A stretch of 64,000 nucleotides of DNA, from positions 1-64,000 of the forward strand of contig JALHPF010000008.1 in the NCBI GenBank assembly GCA_022842595.1, in the 5' to 3' direction. Each line of letters begins with the position of its first letter. The first letter of the stretch is position 1. Of the stretch, positions 43,510 to 52,440 are shown in pieces. The DNA is from Rubrivivax sp. (GTDB lineage: Bacteria; Pseudomonadota; Gammaproteobacteria; Burkholderiales; Burkholderiaceae_C). A program made the position numbers and the translations under genes. A model generated the notes under the pieces. That model ran no database searches. It saw only the letters and a program-made list of their open reading frames with translations, and was not told the origin of the DNA.

Positions 43510-44694
43510 ATGGGCAAGCAAGTCGCAGTCATCTGCCACGGCGTGGAGTACACAAGCATCAAGGCGTTGGCCGAAGCTTTCGGGCTTGCCCCGGCAAAAA
43601 TCGTCCAAAGAATTGCGCTGGGCTGGACCTCTGAACAGGCCGTCGGCCTCAGCGAACGTGTCCGCAAGCCCAGCACCGGCAAGCCTGTCGAATTCGAGGG
43701 AGTGCGATATGGAAGCCTCGTCGAGGCGTCCAGAGCTCTGGGGTTGAGCCCGGATGCAGTAGCGGCCCGTGTTGCGCACGGGTACTCAACTGATGAAGCG
43801 CTGAGCGGGAAATTGAAGCCGCGTGTCGGCCACAGAAGCAAGCCGGTTAGCTTCGCGGGGAGCACCTACCCGAGCCGTGAGGCCCTATGCGCTGCGCACG
43901 GTCAAACCTGGAGCAACGTAACGCGCAGGGTAGGCCGCGGCTGGACGATGGAACAAGCGCTGCTTCTACAACCGCCGCCGCCACGCTTCCGAAACATCGA
44001 GGGGCACGCCCGCGACCAGAAGTGGAAGGAGGTGCGCATCGCGGACGGGAAGGTCGAGCCGGTACCAGACGGGGAGGGCTACAAGCTCTACCTGGTCACC
44101 AACACGGTAAACGGAAAGGTCTATGTCGGCCTCACGATCACCTCACTCGAGCAGCGCCTCAAGCAGCACTTCGCCGCTGCGAGGAAGGGCCGCAAGACTG
44201 CCTTCGCGAATGCAATGCGCAAGTATGGCGAGGGAGCATTCAAGATCGAGCTGATCAAGGCCGACGCCTCGACCTACGACGAACTGCAACGCCAAGAGGT
44301 TGAGGAGATCCAGAAGCGCGATGCGATCCGTAATGGCTACAACAGCGCAAAGGGCGGAGCGATCGGAACATCCAAGGATGTGACCATCGCCGGAAGGGTG
44401 TACCCCAGCTACGCTGCAGCCGCTCTGGCCTACGGCGTCGACCCGGTGGTTTTCTCTCTCCGGCTGGGCCGCCTGAAGTGGTCACCCGAGGAAGCTGTGG
44501 CGCTCGTGGCGCGACGCAGCTACGGAATCAGTGCAGAGGTGACGATTCGCGGGACGACCTACCCGAGCCTGCGAGCCGCTGCGGCTGCACTCGGCGTTGT
44601 GTACGGCACGGCCTGGGATCGATACCGCAAGAAGGGGTGGACCGTCGAGCAAGCCCTGGGCGTCGAGCCGCCGCCGCGGACACTTGCCCCATAG
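43510..44694 (+). CDS. GIY-YIG nuclease flanked by five DNA-binding-type repeats
   Basis: The 394-residue protein has a GIY-YIG nuclease at about residues 188-281 (YKLYLVTNTVNGKVYVGLTI; catalytic-type Arg in LEQRLKQHF; NGYNSAKGG). Around it lie five copies of a 40-residue unit with consensus V-x-f-x-G-x-x-Y-x-S, about 20 variable residues, then R-x-x-x-GW-x-x-EQA. Three copies precede the nuclease (about 7-46, 57-98, 110-150) and two follow it (about 290-330, 343-384). They resemble NUMOD-like DNA-binding modules of homing endonucleases. It ends 38 bp before the right inner repeat, suggesting a role in element maintenance or site-specific cleavage. Confidence 0.8.
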   Translation: MGKQVAVICHGVEYTSIKALAEAFGLAPAKIVQRIALGWTSEQAVGLSERVRKPSTGKPVEFEGVRYGSLVEASRALGLSPDAVAARVAHGYSTDEALSGKLKPRVGHRSKPVSFAGSTYPSREALCAAHGQTWSNVTRRVGRGWTMEQALLLQPPPPRFRNIEGHARDQKWKEVRIADGKVEPVPDGEGYKLYLVTNTVNGKVYVGLTITSLEQRLKQHFAAARKGRKTAFANAMRKYGEGAFKIELIKADASTYDELQRQEVEEIQKRDAIRNGYNSAKGGAIGTSKDVTIAGRVYPSYAAAALAYGVDPVVFSLRLGRLKWSPEEAVALVARRSYGISAEVTIRGTTYPSLRAAAAALGVVYGTAWDRYRKKGWTVEQALGVEPPPRTLAP

Positions 44695-44732
44695 CGGCGC
44701 GGCTGGCGAGGGCCGCCCAATCACTTCGCGGG

Positions 44733-44753
44733 TGGATGGGAAGGTGGATGGGA
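44733..44753. repeat. inner repeat, right copy
   Basis: This is identical to 30151-30171, 21 bp, in the same direction. It lies in non-coding DNA 43 bp from the 3' end of tRNA-Ser, whereas the left copy contains the integrase ribosome binding site. Its retention at both ends without a coding reason suggests an integrase-binding or crossover function. Confidence 0.7.
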
Positions 44754-44796
44754 AGAAATCAAAAACACCTAAGAACCCGCGCAAACGCTCGCTAAC

Positions 44797-44887
44797 TGGC
44801 GGAAGGGGCGGGATTCGAACCCGCGGGGGGCTGTTAACCCCCACACGCTTTCCAGGCGTGCGACTTAAGCCGCTCATCCACCCTTCC
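44797..44887 (-). tRNA. tRNA-Ser(GGA)
   Basis: The gene is 91 nt and encodes CCA. On the minus strand it starts GGAAGGGTGGATGAGCGGC and has anticodon GGA in CCTGGAAAG, a long variable arm (GTGGGGGTTAACAGCCCCCC region), T-arm GGGTTCGAATCCC and the end CTTCCGCCA. All arms are complete. Its 3' end is the right boundary of element 2. Confidence 0.95.
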
Positions 44888-44904
44888 GAGGCCAGCCAGT
44901 GAGT

Positions 44905-45282
44905 TTAGCCCACCGGCTGGACCGCGTGCTGTCGCAGCCAGTCCAGCAGAACGTACTCCAGCGCCTTGGCATGGGTGCTCTCAAGCACCACTGGGGGCGC
45001 GCAGCCCGCTTCATAGGCTTCACGCCAGCGCAGCGCGCACACGCACCAGCGGTCACCCGGCTTCAGACCCTTGAAACGATGTTCGGGCCGAGGCGTGATC
45101 AGGTCGTTGCCACGTTCCATCTGGAAGTTGAGAAAGCCCACCGTCACCTTCGCACAGACGACATGACTGCCGTGGTCCTGCTTGTCGGTGTTGCAGCAGC
45201 CGTCGCGGTACCAGCCTGTCAGGGGGTCGAACGAACAAGCCACCAGGGGCGTGCCCAGCACATTGACGGCCTGCTCGCTCAT
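44905..45282 (-). CDS. DUF2237 family protein
   Basis: A 125-residue protein of the DUF2237 family, whose members are small and Cys-rich (GWYRDGCCNTDKQDHGSHVV, then CVCALRWREAYEAGCAPPVV). The family has no established function. Its start overlaps the SPFH gene stop by 4 bp, so the two are translationally coupled, a link worth noting since the SPFH protein is membrane-associated. Confidence 0.85.
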   Translation of the reverse strand: MSEQAVNVLGTPLVACSFDPLTGWYRDGCCNTDKQDHGSHVVCAKVTVGFLNFQMERGNDLITPRPEHRFKGLKPGDRWCVCALRWREAYEAGCAPPVVLESTHAKALEYVLLDWLRQHAVQPVG

Positions 45283-46202
45283 GGTGTCGGGCTCTTCGCG
45301 GGTGCGTGCTTCAGCAGGGCCATTGCCGTGCCGATGAGGGCGGACACTTCTGTCATGTTGCCTGGCACGATCATGGTGTTGTTCTTCTGCGCCAGCTGGG
45401 CATAGGCTTCGACGGCCTTTTCGGCCACCTTCAGCTGAACCGCCTGCTCGCCACCGGGTTCACGGATCGCCGCAGCGATCTTTCGGATGGCGTCGGCCGT
45501 GGCGTCGGCCACGGCGGTGATGGCCGCAGCCTCGCCCATGGCATTGTTGATCTCGGCCTGCTTTTCGCCTTCGCTGCGCGCGATGAAGGCCTCGCGCTCA
45601 CCGGTGGCTATGTTGATCTGCTCCTGGCGCCGGCCCTCCGACGCTGCGATCAGTGCACGCTTCTCGCGTTCGGCGGTGATCTGTGCCTGCATGCTGCGCA
45701 GGATCTCCGCCGGAGGCGTGAGGTCCTTGATCTCGTAGCGCAGCACCTTCACGCCCCAGGTCAGTGCCGCCTCGTCCAGCGCGTTGACGACGCTCGCATT
45801 GATGAGGTCGCGCTCTTCGAAGGTTTTGTCCAGCTCCATCTTGCCGACCACGCTGCGCAACGTGGTCTGGGCCAGCTGGGTGATGGCCATCAGGTAGTCG
45901 CTGCTGCCATAGCTGGCCCGCATCGGGTCGGTGACCTGGAAGTACAGGATGCCGTCGACCTGCAACTGCGTGTTGTCGCGGGTGATGCACACCTGGCTGG
46001 GCACGTCCAGTGGCACTTCCTTCAGCGAATGCTTGTAGGCCACGCGCTCGATGAAAGGAATGACGAACTTGAGCCCGGGTGTCAAGGTGCGGTCGTACTT
46101 GCCCAGCCGTTCGACGACAAAGGCGTTCTGCTGAGGCACGATCTTGATCGTGCGCACCACAAAAATGATGGCGATGATGGCCAGGACGACGGCGATTTCC
46201 AT
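45279..46202 (-). CDS. SPFH/band-7 (stomatin-like, QmcA-type) membrane protein
   Basis: The 307-residue protein has one N-terminal transmembrane helix (MEIAVVLAIIAIIFVVRTIK) followed by the SPFH/band-7 domain (VPQQNAFVVERLGKYDRTLT through DLTPPAEILRSMQ) and a long coiled-coil rich in Ala/Glu (AAITAVADATADAIRKIAAA). This is the stomatin/QmcA type that oligomerises into membrane microdomain scaffolds and often pairs with an NfeD protein. The nfeD-like gene lies 36 bp upstream, and the DUF2237 gene overlaps its end, giving a three-gene operon. Confidence 0.92.
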   Translation of the reverse strand: MEIAVVLAIIAIIFVVRTIKIVPQQNAFVVERLGKYDRTLTPGLKFVIPFIERVAYKHSLKEVPLDVPSQVCITRDNTQLQVDGILYFQVTDPMRASYGSSDYLMAITQLAQTTLRSVVGKMELDKTFEERDLINASVVNALDEAALTWGVKVLRYEIKDLTPPAEILRSMQAQITAEREKRALIAASEGRRQEQINIATGEREAFIARSEGEKQAEINNAMGEAAAITAVADATADAIRKIAAAIREPGGEQAVQLKVAEKAVEAYAQLAQKNNTMIVPGNMTEVSALIGTAMALLKHAPAKSPTP

Positions 46203-46238
46203 GGGAATTGGGGTGTGCGCTTGCAGGAAGTGGAAGGT

Positions 46239-46682
46239 TCAGTGGCCGGGCGCAGGCTTCACGCCCAGCCAGCCGCTCTGGACGGAGACGATCACGTGCG
46301 CGCCCGGTGCGGGCACCCCCGTGCCCGCGAAGCGCACGGCCCAGGTGGTACCGCGGTAAGCCACACGTGCCGACCCGTCGGGCAGCCAGGCTTGCACTTG
46401 CACGGCCGCGCCGATGTCGATGTTGACGTCCTGGTTGGCGGCCGCGGGCGCTGATCGTGGCGCCCGCGCCCGCTGCAGGTGCCAGGCAGCCGTGCAACCG
46501 GCCCCCACCAAGGCCGCCGTGACCCATTGGCCTGTCGGGCCCAGGCCCAGGTGGGCCGCCACGGCGCCAGCCGCCGTGCCCAGGGCCAGCATCAGCAGGT
46601 AGAAGGTGCCGGTGGCCAGTTCAGCGGCCACCAGAGCCCCTGTCACCAACCACCAGGTTGTGGGCGCATTCCAGTCCATCAC
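46239..46682 (-). CDS. NfeD-like membrane protein
   Basis: The 147-residue NfeD-like protein has two to three N-terminal membrane segments (WLVTGALVAAELATGTFYLL onward), then a C-terminal OB-fold region (AVQVQAWLPDGSARVAYRGT ... VIVSVQSGWLGVKP). It is the short form without a protease domain, which co-occurs with SPFH proteins and is proposed to stabilise their assemblies. It is the first gene of the operon. Confidence 0.9.
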   Translation of the reverse strand: MMDWNAPTTWWLVTGALVAAELATGTFYLLMLALGTAAGAVAAHLGLGPTGQWVTAALVGAGCTAAWHLQRARAPRSAPAAANQDVNIDIGAAVQVQAWLPDGSARVAYRGTTWAVRFAGTGVPAPGAHVIVSVQSGWLGVKPAPGH

Positions 46683-46822
46683 ATCGTTCCTCGGCCAGTT
46701 CCCGGGCGTTCTTCGGGCATCAACCAGTTTAGCGACACACCTTCAATCCCGCGCCGCCCCTACACTGCGCGCACTTTTGTCTGCCGCCGCACCCTGCGAG
46801 CGGCATCGCCCCGAGGTTGCCC

Positions 46823-49087
46823 ATGCTGCGTTTCCGCTTCCCCATCGTCATCATCGACGAGGACTACCGTTCCGAGAACACCTCCGGCCTGGGCATCCGC
46901 GCCCTGGCGGACGCCATCGTCAAGGAGGGCTTCGAGATCCTGGGGGCCACCAGCTATGGCGATCTGAGCCAGTTCGCCCAGCAGCAAAGCCGGGCCAGCG
47001 CCTTCATCCTGTCGATCGACGACAACGAATTCACGCCTGGCCCCGAGCTCGACCCCGCAGTGCTGAGCCTGCGCAAGTTCATCGAGGAGATCCGCTTCAA
47101 GAACGCGGACATCCCCATCTACATCTACGGCGAGACACGCACCAGCCAGCACCTGCCGAACGACGTGCTGCGTGAATTGCACGGCTTCATCCACATGTTC
47201 GAGGACACGCCCGAATTCGTGGCCCGGCACATCATCCGCGAGGCCAAGAGCTACCTCGACGGCCTGGCGCCCCCGTTCTTCAAGGCCTTGATGGACTATG
47301 CGCAGGACGGCAGCTACTCATGGCACTGCCCCGGCCACAGCGGCGGAGTGGCGTTCCTGAAGAGCCCGGTCGGCCAGATGTTCCACCAGTTCTTCGGCGA
47401 GAACATGCTGCGCGCCGACGTCTGCAACAGCGTCGAGGAACTCGGTCAGCTGCTCGACCACACCGGCCCGGTGGCGCAGAGCGAACGCAATGCGGCGCGC
47501 ATCTTCAATGCCGACCATTGCTTCTTCGTCACCAACGGCACGAGCACGAGCAACAAGATGGTCTGGCACCACACCGTGGCGCCGGGCGACGTGGTGGTGG
47601 TCGACCGCAACTGCCACAAGAGCATCCTCCACAGCATCATCATGACCGGTGCCGTCCCGGTGTTCCTGACGCCCACGCGCAACCACTACGGGATCATCGG
47701 GCCCATTCCGCAGAGCGAGTTTTCGCCGGAAGCCATCCGCCGCAAGATCGCCAACAACCCTCTGCTGGCTCATGTGGACCCCGCCACCGTGAAGCCGCGC
47801 ATCCTGACGCTGACGCAGAGCACCTATGACGGCGTGCTCTACAACACCGAGACGATCAAGCACGCGCTCGACGGCTACATCGACACCCTGCACTTCGACG
47901 AAGCCTGGCTGCCGCACGCCGCCTTCCACACCTTCTACGGCAGCTTCCACGCCATGGGCAAGAAGCGCCCGCGCCCGAAGGACCAGCTGGTGTTTGCCAC
48001 GCAAAGCACGCACAAGCTGCTGGCCGGCATCAGCCAGGCGAGCCAGGTGCTGGTGCAGGACGCGCAGGAACGCAAGCTGGACAGGCATCTGTTCAACGAG
48101 GCTTACCTGATGCACACCAGCACCAGCCCGCAGTACGCCATCATCGCCAGCTGCGACGTGGCTGCGGCGATGATGGAAGCGCCCGGCGGCCCGGCCCTGG
48201 TGGAAGAGAGCATCCAGGAATCGCTGGATTTCCGGCGTGCCATGCGCAAGGTCGAGCAGGAGTTTGGCGACAAGGACTGGTGGTTCACGGTCTGGGGCCC
48301 CGACGCCCTGGCGGCCGAAGGCATCGGCCACAGCCGCGAATGGGTGCTGAAGGCCGGCGAGACCTGGCATGGCTTCGGCGACCTGGCCGAGGGCTTCAAC
48401 CTGCTCGACCCGATCAAGTGCACCATCATCACGCCGGGCCTGGGCATGGCCGGCAATTTCTCGGAAAGCGGCATTCCGGCCAGCATCGTCACCAAGTTCC
48501 TGGCCGAACATGGCGTGGTGGTCGAGAAGACGGGGCTGTACTCGTTCTTCATCATGTTCACCATCGGCATCACCAAGGGCCGCTGGAACACGCTGCTGAC
48601 GGCGCTGCAGCAGTTCAAGGACGACTACGACCGCAATGCGCCGATGTGGCGCATCCTGCCGGAGTTCTGTGCCGCCCACCCGCGCTATGAACGCATGGGG
48701 CTGAAGGACCTGTGCCAGGCGATCCACCAGCACTACGCCCAGGGCGACATCGCCCGCCTCGTCACCGAGATGTACCTGAGCGACCTGCAGCCGGCGATGA
48801 AGCCCAGCGACGCGTTTGCCTACATCGCGCACCGCAAGACCGAACGCGTGGACATCGACGCGCTGGAAGGGCGCATCACTACGGCACTGCTCACGCCCTA
48901 TCCGCCGGGCATCCCGCTGCTGATTCCGGGCGAGCGTTTCAACCGCAAGATCGTCGACTACCTGAAGTTCACGCGTGCCTTCAACGCAGCGTTCCCGGGC
49001 TTCGATACCGACGTGCACGGCCTCGTGGAAGACGACAGCAGCCCGGACGGGCAGCGCCGCTATTACGTCGACTGCGTTCGAGACTGA
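46823..49087 (+). CDS. Orn/Lys/Arg decarboxylase, PLP-dependent (biodegradative type)
   Basis: The 754-residue enzyme has a wing domain of the response-regulator fold (FPIVIIDEDYRSENTSGLGI), a PLP core and a C-terminal domain. The Schiff-base lysine lies in FATQSTHKLLAGISQ near residue 398, and the preceding DEAWLPHAAFHTFYG includes the Asp/His that hold PLP. The C-terminus ends DVHGLVEDDSSPDGQR, as in Burkholderia-type enzymes. It decarboxylates arginine, lysine or ornithine; substrate cannot be decided from sequence. ATG 46823 follows GAGG with good spacing; an in-frame TTG is 6 bp earlier. Confidence 0.92.
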   Translation: MLRFRFPIVIIDEDYRSENTSGLGIRALADAIVKEGFEILGATSYGDLSQFAQQQSRASAFILSIDDNEFTPGPELDPAVLSLRKFIEEIRFKNADIPIYIYGETRTSQHLPNDVLRELHGFIHMFEDTPEFVARHIIREAKSYLDGLAPPFFKALMDYAQDGSYSWHCPGHSGGVAFLKSPVGQMFHQFFGENMLRADVCNSVEELGQLLDHTGPVAQSERNAARIFNADHCFFVTNGTSTSNKMVWHHTVAPGDVVVVDRNCHKSILHSIIMTGAVPVFLTPTRNHYGIIGPIPQSEFSPEAIRRKIANNPLLAHVDPATVKPRILTLTQSTYDGVLYNTETIKHALDGYIDTLHFDEAWLPHAAFHTFYGSFHAMGKKRPRPKDQLVFATQSTHKLLAGISQASQVLVQDAQERKLDRHLFNEAYLMHTSTSPQYAIIASCDVAAAMMEAPGGPALVEESIQESLDFRRAMRKVEQEFGDKDWWFTVWGPDALAAEGIGHSREWVLKAGETWHGFGDLAEGFNLLDPIKCTIITPGLGMAGNFSESGIPASIVTKFLAEHGVVVEKTGLYSFFIMFTIGITKGRWNTLLTALQQFKDDYDRNAPMWRILPEFCAAHPRYERMGLKDLCQAIHQHYAQGDIARLVTEMYLSDLQPAMKPSDAFAYIAHRKTERVDIDALEGRITTALLTPYPPGIPLLIPGERFNRKIVDYLKFTRAFNAAFPGFDTDVHGLVEDDSSPDGQRRYYVDCVRD

Positions 49088-49115
49088 GACTGGTGCCTTG
49101 GGGGTGCTGTCGCCC

Positions 49116-49904
49116 TCAGGCCGAGGCGCCCGGCACGCTCATGACCTTGCTGAAGCCGCCGTCGACATAGGTGATCTCGGCGGTGATGCCAGCGGCCAGG
49201 TCTGACAGCAGGAAGGCGGCGACATTGCCGACGTCGTCGATGGTGACGTTGCGGCCCAGTGGCGCCTGGCTTCCCACGACTTCCAGCATCTTTCCGAAGT
49301 CCTTGATGCCCGAAGCTGCCAGGGTCTTGATCGGTCCGGCGCTGATGCCGTTCACCCGCACGCCCTTCGGGCCCAGGCTGCTGGCGAGATAGCGCACGCT
49401 GGCTTCCAGCGACGCTTTGGCCAGACCCATCGTGTTGTAGTGCGGCACGGCGCGTTCGGCGCCCAGATAAGACAGGGTCAGCAGCGCGCTGCCGCGCCGC
49501 AACCGGGGCAGGGCGGCCTTGGCCAGCGCCGGGAAGCTGTAGGCCGAGATGTCGTGCGCAATGCGGAACGATTCGCGGCTCAGGCCGTCCAGGAAGTCGC
49601 CGGCGATGGCTTCGCGCGGCGCAAAGCCGATGGCGTGGACGAAACCGTCGAACTCGGGCCAAGCTTCGCCCAGTTGCTCGAACAGCCTCTGGATCTGGGT
49701 GTCGTCGCCGACGTCACAGTCGAAGATCAGGGAAGTCCCCAGCTTCGCTGCGAGTTCTTCAGTTCGATCGCGAAAACGCTCACCGACGTAGCTGAGGGCA
49801 ATCTCGGCGCCGTGGGCCACGCAGGCGCGGGCAATGCCGTAGGCGATGGAACGGTTCGACAGCACGCCGGTGATGAGAAAGCGCTTGCCAGTGAGGAAAC
49901 TCAT
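49116..49904 (-). CDS. fabI: enoyl-[acyl-carrier-protein] reductase (NADH)
   Basis: The 262-residue enzyme is FabI, the last reduction step of fatty acid elongation and the target of triclosan-type inhibitors. It starts [20 protein letters not shown], and the catalytic set Tyr146 (LTLSYLGAE), Tyr156 and Lys163 (YNTMGLAK) falls at exactly the E. coli positions. The NADH-binding region follows the [11 protein letters not shown] pattern of FabI rather than a plain GxxxGxG. ATG 49904 is preferred to a longer frame because GGAGCAC lies upstream and the family begins there. It converges with the decarboxylase gene. Confidence 0.95.
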   Translation of the reverse strand: MSFLTGKRFLITGVLSNRSIAYGIARACVAHGAEIALSYVGERFRDRTEELAAKLGTSLIFDCDVGDDTQIQRLFEQLGEAWPEFDGFVHAIGFAPREAIAGDFLDGLSRESFRIAHDISAYSFPALAKAALPRLRRGSALLTLSYLGAERAVPHYNTMGLAKASLEASVRYLASSLGPKGVRVNGISAGPIKTLAASGIKDFGKMLEVVGSQAPLGRNVTIDDVGNVAAFLLSDLAAGITAEITYVDGGFSKVMSVPGASA

Positions 49905-49979
49905 GCGTGCTCCAGGGGGCGGTTGTGACAAAAAGGCGCCGGATTCTGGCATGCAAGAGCGGCTTCCCTAGGCGGAGTC

Positions 49980-50008
49980 TTGCCCGGGTTCGAACCCCGG
50001 TCTATAAT
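49980..50008 (+). promoter_or_regulatory. sigma-70 promoter of the rimP-nusA-infB operon
   Basis: TTGCCC at 49980-49985 and TATAAT at 50003-50008 are separated by 17 bp, so the -10 box is perfect and the spacing optimal. The spacer contains a palindromic GGGTTCGAACCCC. It faces the rimP gene 326 bp downstream, and the terminator-like hairpin at 50033 lies just after it. Confidence 0.8.
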
Positions 50009-50032
50009 GCGTTTTTTCCGGGTAAAGCTGCG

Positions 50033-50062
50033 TGGGCGGATGACTTCCTGCCCATTTTTTTT
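50033..50062 (+). terminator. leader terminator/attenuator of the rimP operon
   Basis: TGGGC and GCCCA form the base of a hairpin closed by further pairs around GATGACTTCC and followed by eight T. It starts 25 bp after the -10 box, so most transcripts would end here unless antitermination occurs. NusA, encoded in this operon, is an elongation factor known to regulate its own operon in E. coli, so attenuation is a reasonable inference. Confidence 0.65.
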
Positions 50063-50334
50063 GCTCGATCGTCTTGCGGTGCTGGATCCTTCGAAAACAT
50101 TCGATCCATCCAGGCCTGCGCTGTTCGGTTGAGACGCTTCGCCCGAAGTCTAGACAACGGGCAACTAAGCGGGTAGGCAGGTTTTACTTGGGCGTCAGCG
50201 GACAACACGGCAAGGCGGGCAGCAAGCGCAGCGGGGGCGGAAAGCCCGGCGCAGGCGTTGGCAAGCGTGCGCCCGCTCGCGCTGCCGCCCCGGTCGAGCG
50301 GCCGCTGAAGCTGGACGCCGCCGGTCTGGTGGTG

Positions 50335-50910
50335 ATGCGGCCGGGCTGGCGCGAAGCCATCGAACGCACCGTGACTGGCCTGCACTACGAACTGGTCGAC
50401 GTCGAACGCGCAGCGCGGGGTCTCTTGCGCGTGACCATCGACCGGCTGCCGGCGCATGCCTACCCGGTCGAGAGCGAGTTCGTCGTGGTCGAGGATTGCG
50501 AGCTTGTCACGCGCCAGCTGCAATATTCGCTGGAAGTCGACGGTGTCGACTATGCCCGGCTCGAAGTGTCTTCGCCTGGTCTGGACCGCCCGCTGAAGCG
50601 CGAAGCTGATTTCGCCCGCTTCGAAGGCCAGGCGATCAGCGTGACCCTGAAGCTGCCGTTCGAAGGGCGCAAGGTCTTCAAGGGCGTGCTGGGCAAGGCC
50701 GAATCAGAAGGCTGGACGCTGACCTTCAGCGCCGGCAAGCTAGAACAGGTCCTGGGTTTCACCCTGGACGAAGTCCGTGAGGCCCGGCTCGTGCCGGTGC
50801 TCGATTTCAAGGGCCGTCGCAGCAGCAAGCCTGCCGACGTGCCGGCAGCCGATGGTGTTGCTGCTCCGGGCGATGCGCCCGCGGCAACATCCGGCGTCAA
50901 TGGAGGCTAG
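50335..50910 (+). CDS. rimP: ribosome maturation factor RimP
   Basis: The 191-residue core matches RimP, which helps 30S subunit assembly. [48 protein letters not shown] and [15 protein letters not shown] are the expected order of the N-terminal and Sm-like domains. The C-terminal tail is Ala/Pro-rich. The frame stays open to upstream of a TTG at 50188 (a basic, Gly-rich extension of about 49 residues), so the start is uncertain; ATG 50335 gives the family start. nusA follows 7 bp later, as usual. Confidence 0.85.
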   Translation: MRPGWREAIERTVTGLHYELVDVERAARGLLRVTIDRLPAHAYPVESEFVVVEDCELVTRQLQYSLEVDGVDYARLEVSSPGLDRPLKREADFARFEGQAISVTLKLPFEGRKVFKGVLGKAESEGWTLTFSAGKLEQVLGFTLDEVREARLVPVLDFKGRRSSKPADVPAADGVAAPGDAPAATSGVNGG

Positions 50911-50917
50911 GGAATCG

Positions 50918-52396
50918 ATGAATCGCGAAATGCTCATGCTGGTGGACGCCATCTCGCGCGAGAAGACGGTGGACCGCGAAGTCGTGTTCGGCGCCGTTGA
51001 AGCAGCGCTGGCTTCGGCCAGCAAGAAGCTGCATGGCGGCGAAGTGGACATGCGCGTGGCGGTGGACCGCGACACCGGCGAGTACGAGACTTTCCGCCGC
51101 TGGCTGGTGGTGCCCGACTCCGCCGGTCTGCAGAACCCAGACGCCGAAGAGCTGCTGTCCGAAGCGCTGGACCGCATTCCCGACATCGAGGAAGGCGACT
51201 ACATCGAAGAAGCCGTCGATTCGGTGACGATCGGCCGCATTGGCGCTCAGGCCGCCAAGCAGGTCATCCTGCAGAAGATCCGGGACGCTGAACGCGAGCA
51301 ACTGCTCAACGACTTCCTCAGCCGCGGCGAGAAGATCTTCGTCGGCACGGTCAAGCGTCTGGACAAGGGCGACATCATCGTCGAGAGCGGCCGCGTCGAA
51401 GGGCGGCTGAAGCGCAGCGAGATGATCCCGAAGGAAAACCTGCGCACCGGCGATCGCGTGCGGGCCTTCATCCAGGGCGTGGACCCCACCCAGCGTGGCG
51501 CGCAAATCATGCTGTCGCGCAGCGCGCCGGGCTTCATGATCGAGCTCTTCGCCCAGGAAGTGCCTGAAATCGAACAGGGCCTGCTCGAGATCAAGAGCTG
51601 CGCCCGTGACCCTGGCAGCCGTGCCAAGATTGCCGTCGTCAGCCACGACCGCCGCGTCGACCCCATCGGCACCTGCGTCGGTGTGCGGGGTTCGCGCGTC
51701 AACGGCGTCACCACCGAACTGGCGGGTGAACGCGTCGACATCGTGCTGTGGTCGGAAGACCCGGCGCAGTTCGTCATCGGCGCGCTGGCGCCGGCCAACG
51801 TACAGAGCATCGTCGTCGACGAAGAGCGCCATGCCATGGACGTGGTGGTCGACGAGGAAAACCTCGCCATTGCCATCGGCCGCGGCGGCCAGAACGTGCG
51901 CCTGGCGTCCGACCTGACTGGCTGGCGCATCAACATCATGACGGCCGAAGAGTCGCAGGCCAAGCAGGCCAACGAAAGCGAATCGGTGCGTGCGCTCTTC
52001 GTCGACAAGCTCGACGTCGACGAGGAAGTGGCCGACATCCTCATTGCCGAAGGCTTCACCAGCCTCGAGGAAGTGGCCTATGTGCCGCTGACCGAGATGC
52101 TGGAGATCGAAAGCTTCGACGAAGACACGGTGCATGAGCTTCGCACCCGTGCCAAGGACGCCTTGCTGACGATGGAGATCGCCCGCGAAGAGCAGGTCGA
52201 ACAGGTCTCGCAGGACCTGCGCGACCTCGAAGGCCTGACGCCTGAACTCATCGGCAAGCTGGCCGAGGGCGGCATCCACACCCGCGACGACCTGGCCGAT
52301 CTGGCCGTCGACGAGCTCACCGACATGACCGGCATCGACGATGAAGGCGCTCGCGCCCTCATCATGAAAGCTCGCGAACACTGGTTCACCGCCTGA
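50918..52396 (+). CDS. nusA: transcription termination/antitermination factor NusA
   Basis: This is NusA, 492 residues. It starts [20 protein letters not shown] (RNA polymerase-binding domain), then S1 ([20 protein letters not shown]), two KH domains ([37 protein letters not shown]) and two C-terminal acidic repeats ([18 protein letters not shown] and ...[20 protein letters not shown]), as in proteobacteria. It controls pausing, termination and rRNA antitermination. rimP ends 7 bp upstream and infB begins 44 bp downstream. Length and domain order are normal. Confidence 0.96.
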   Translation: MNREMLMLVDAISREKTVDREVVFGAVEAALASASKKLHGGEVDMRVAVDRDTGEYETFRRWLVVPDSAGLQNPDAEELLSEALDRIPDIEEGDYIEEAVDSVTIGRIGAQAAKQVILQKIRDAEREQLLNDFLSRGEKIFVGTVKRLDKGDIIVESGRVEGRLKRSEMIPKENLRTGDRVRAFIQGVDPTQRGAQIMLSRSAPGFMIELFAQEVPEIEQGLLEIKSCARDPGSRAKIAVVSHDRRVDPIGTCVGVRGSRVNGVTTELAGERVDIVLWSEDPAQFVIGALAPANVQSIVVDEERHAMDVVVDEENLAIAIGRGGQNVRLASDLTGWRINIMTAEESQAKQANESESVRALFVDKLDVDEEVADILIAEGFTSLEEVAYVPLTEMLEIESFDEDTVHELRTRAKDALLTMEIAREEQVEQVSQDLRDLEGLTPELIGKLAEGGIHTRDDLADLAVDELTDMTGIDDEGARALIMKAREHWFTA

Positions 52397-52440
52397 TGGT
52401 GAAACCAGTCCGCTTGCACACACTCTAGGAATACCGACAC

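Larger units (their letters stand above)
30004..44810. mobile_element. integrated element 2 next to tRNA-Ser (about 14.8 kb, satellite-like)
   Basis: Its ends are the 15-bp tRNA-Ser 3'-end copies at 30004-30018 and 44796-44810, with a second nested pair of 21-bp repeats at 30151-30171 and 44733-44753. It carries an integrase, two AlpA-like regulators, a primase-helicase, a Cro-like regulator, a chain of overlapping small genes, integron-like cassettes with an HNH nuclease, two HEPN genes and a GIY-YIG nuclease. Terminase, capsid, tail and relaxase genes are absent. The gene order int-AlpA-primase resembles PICI-like phage satellites. Several cargo genes have markedly lower GC than the element backbone. 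Confidence 0.75.

Noticed and set aside
49975-50015. A tRNA, suggested by the T-arm-like GGGTTCGAACCCC
   Set aside because: There is no anticodon arm or acceptor stem around it, and it forms the 17-bp spacer of a strong promoter.
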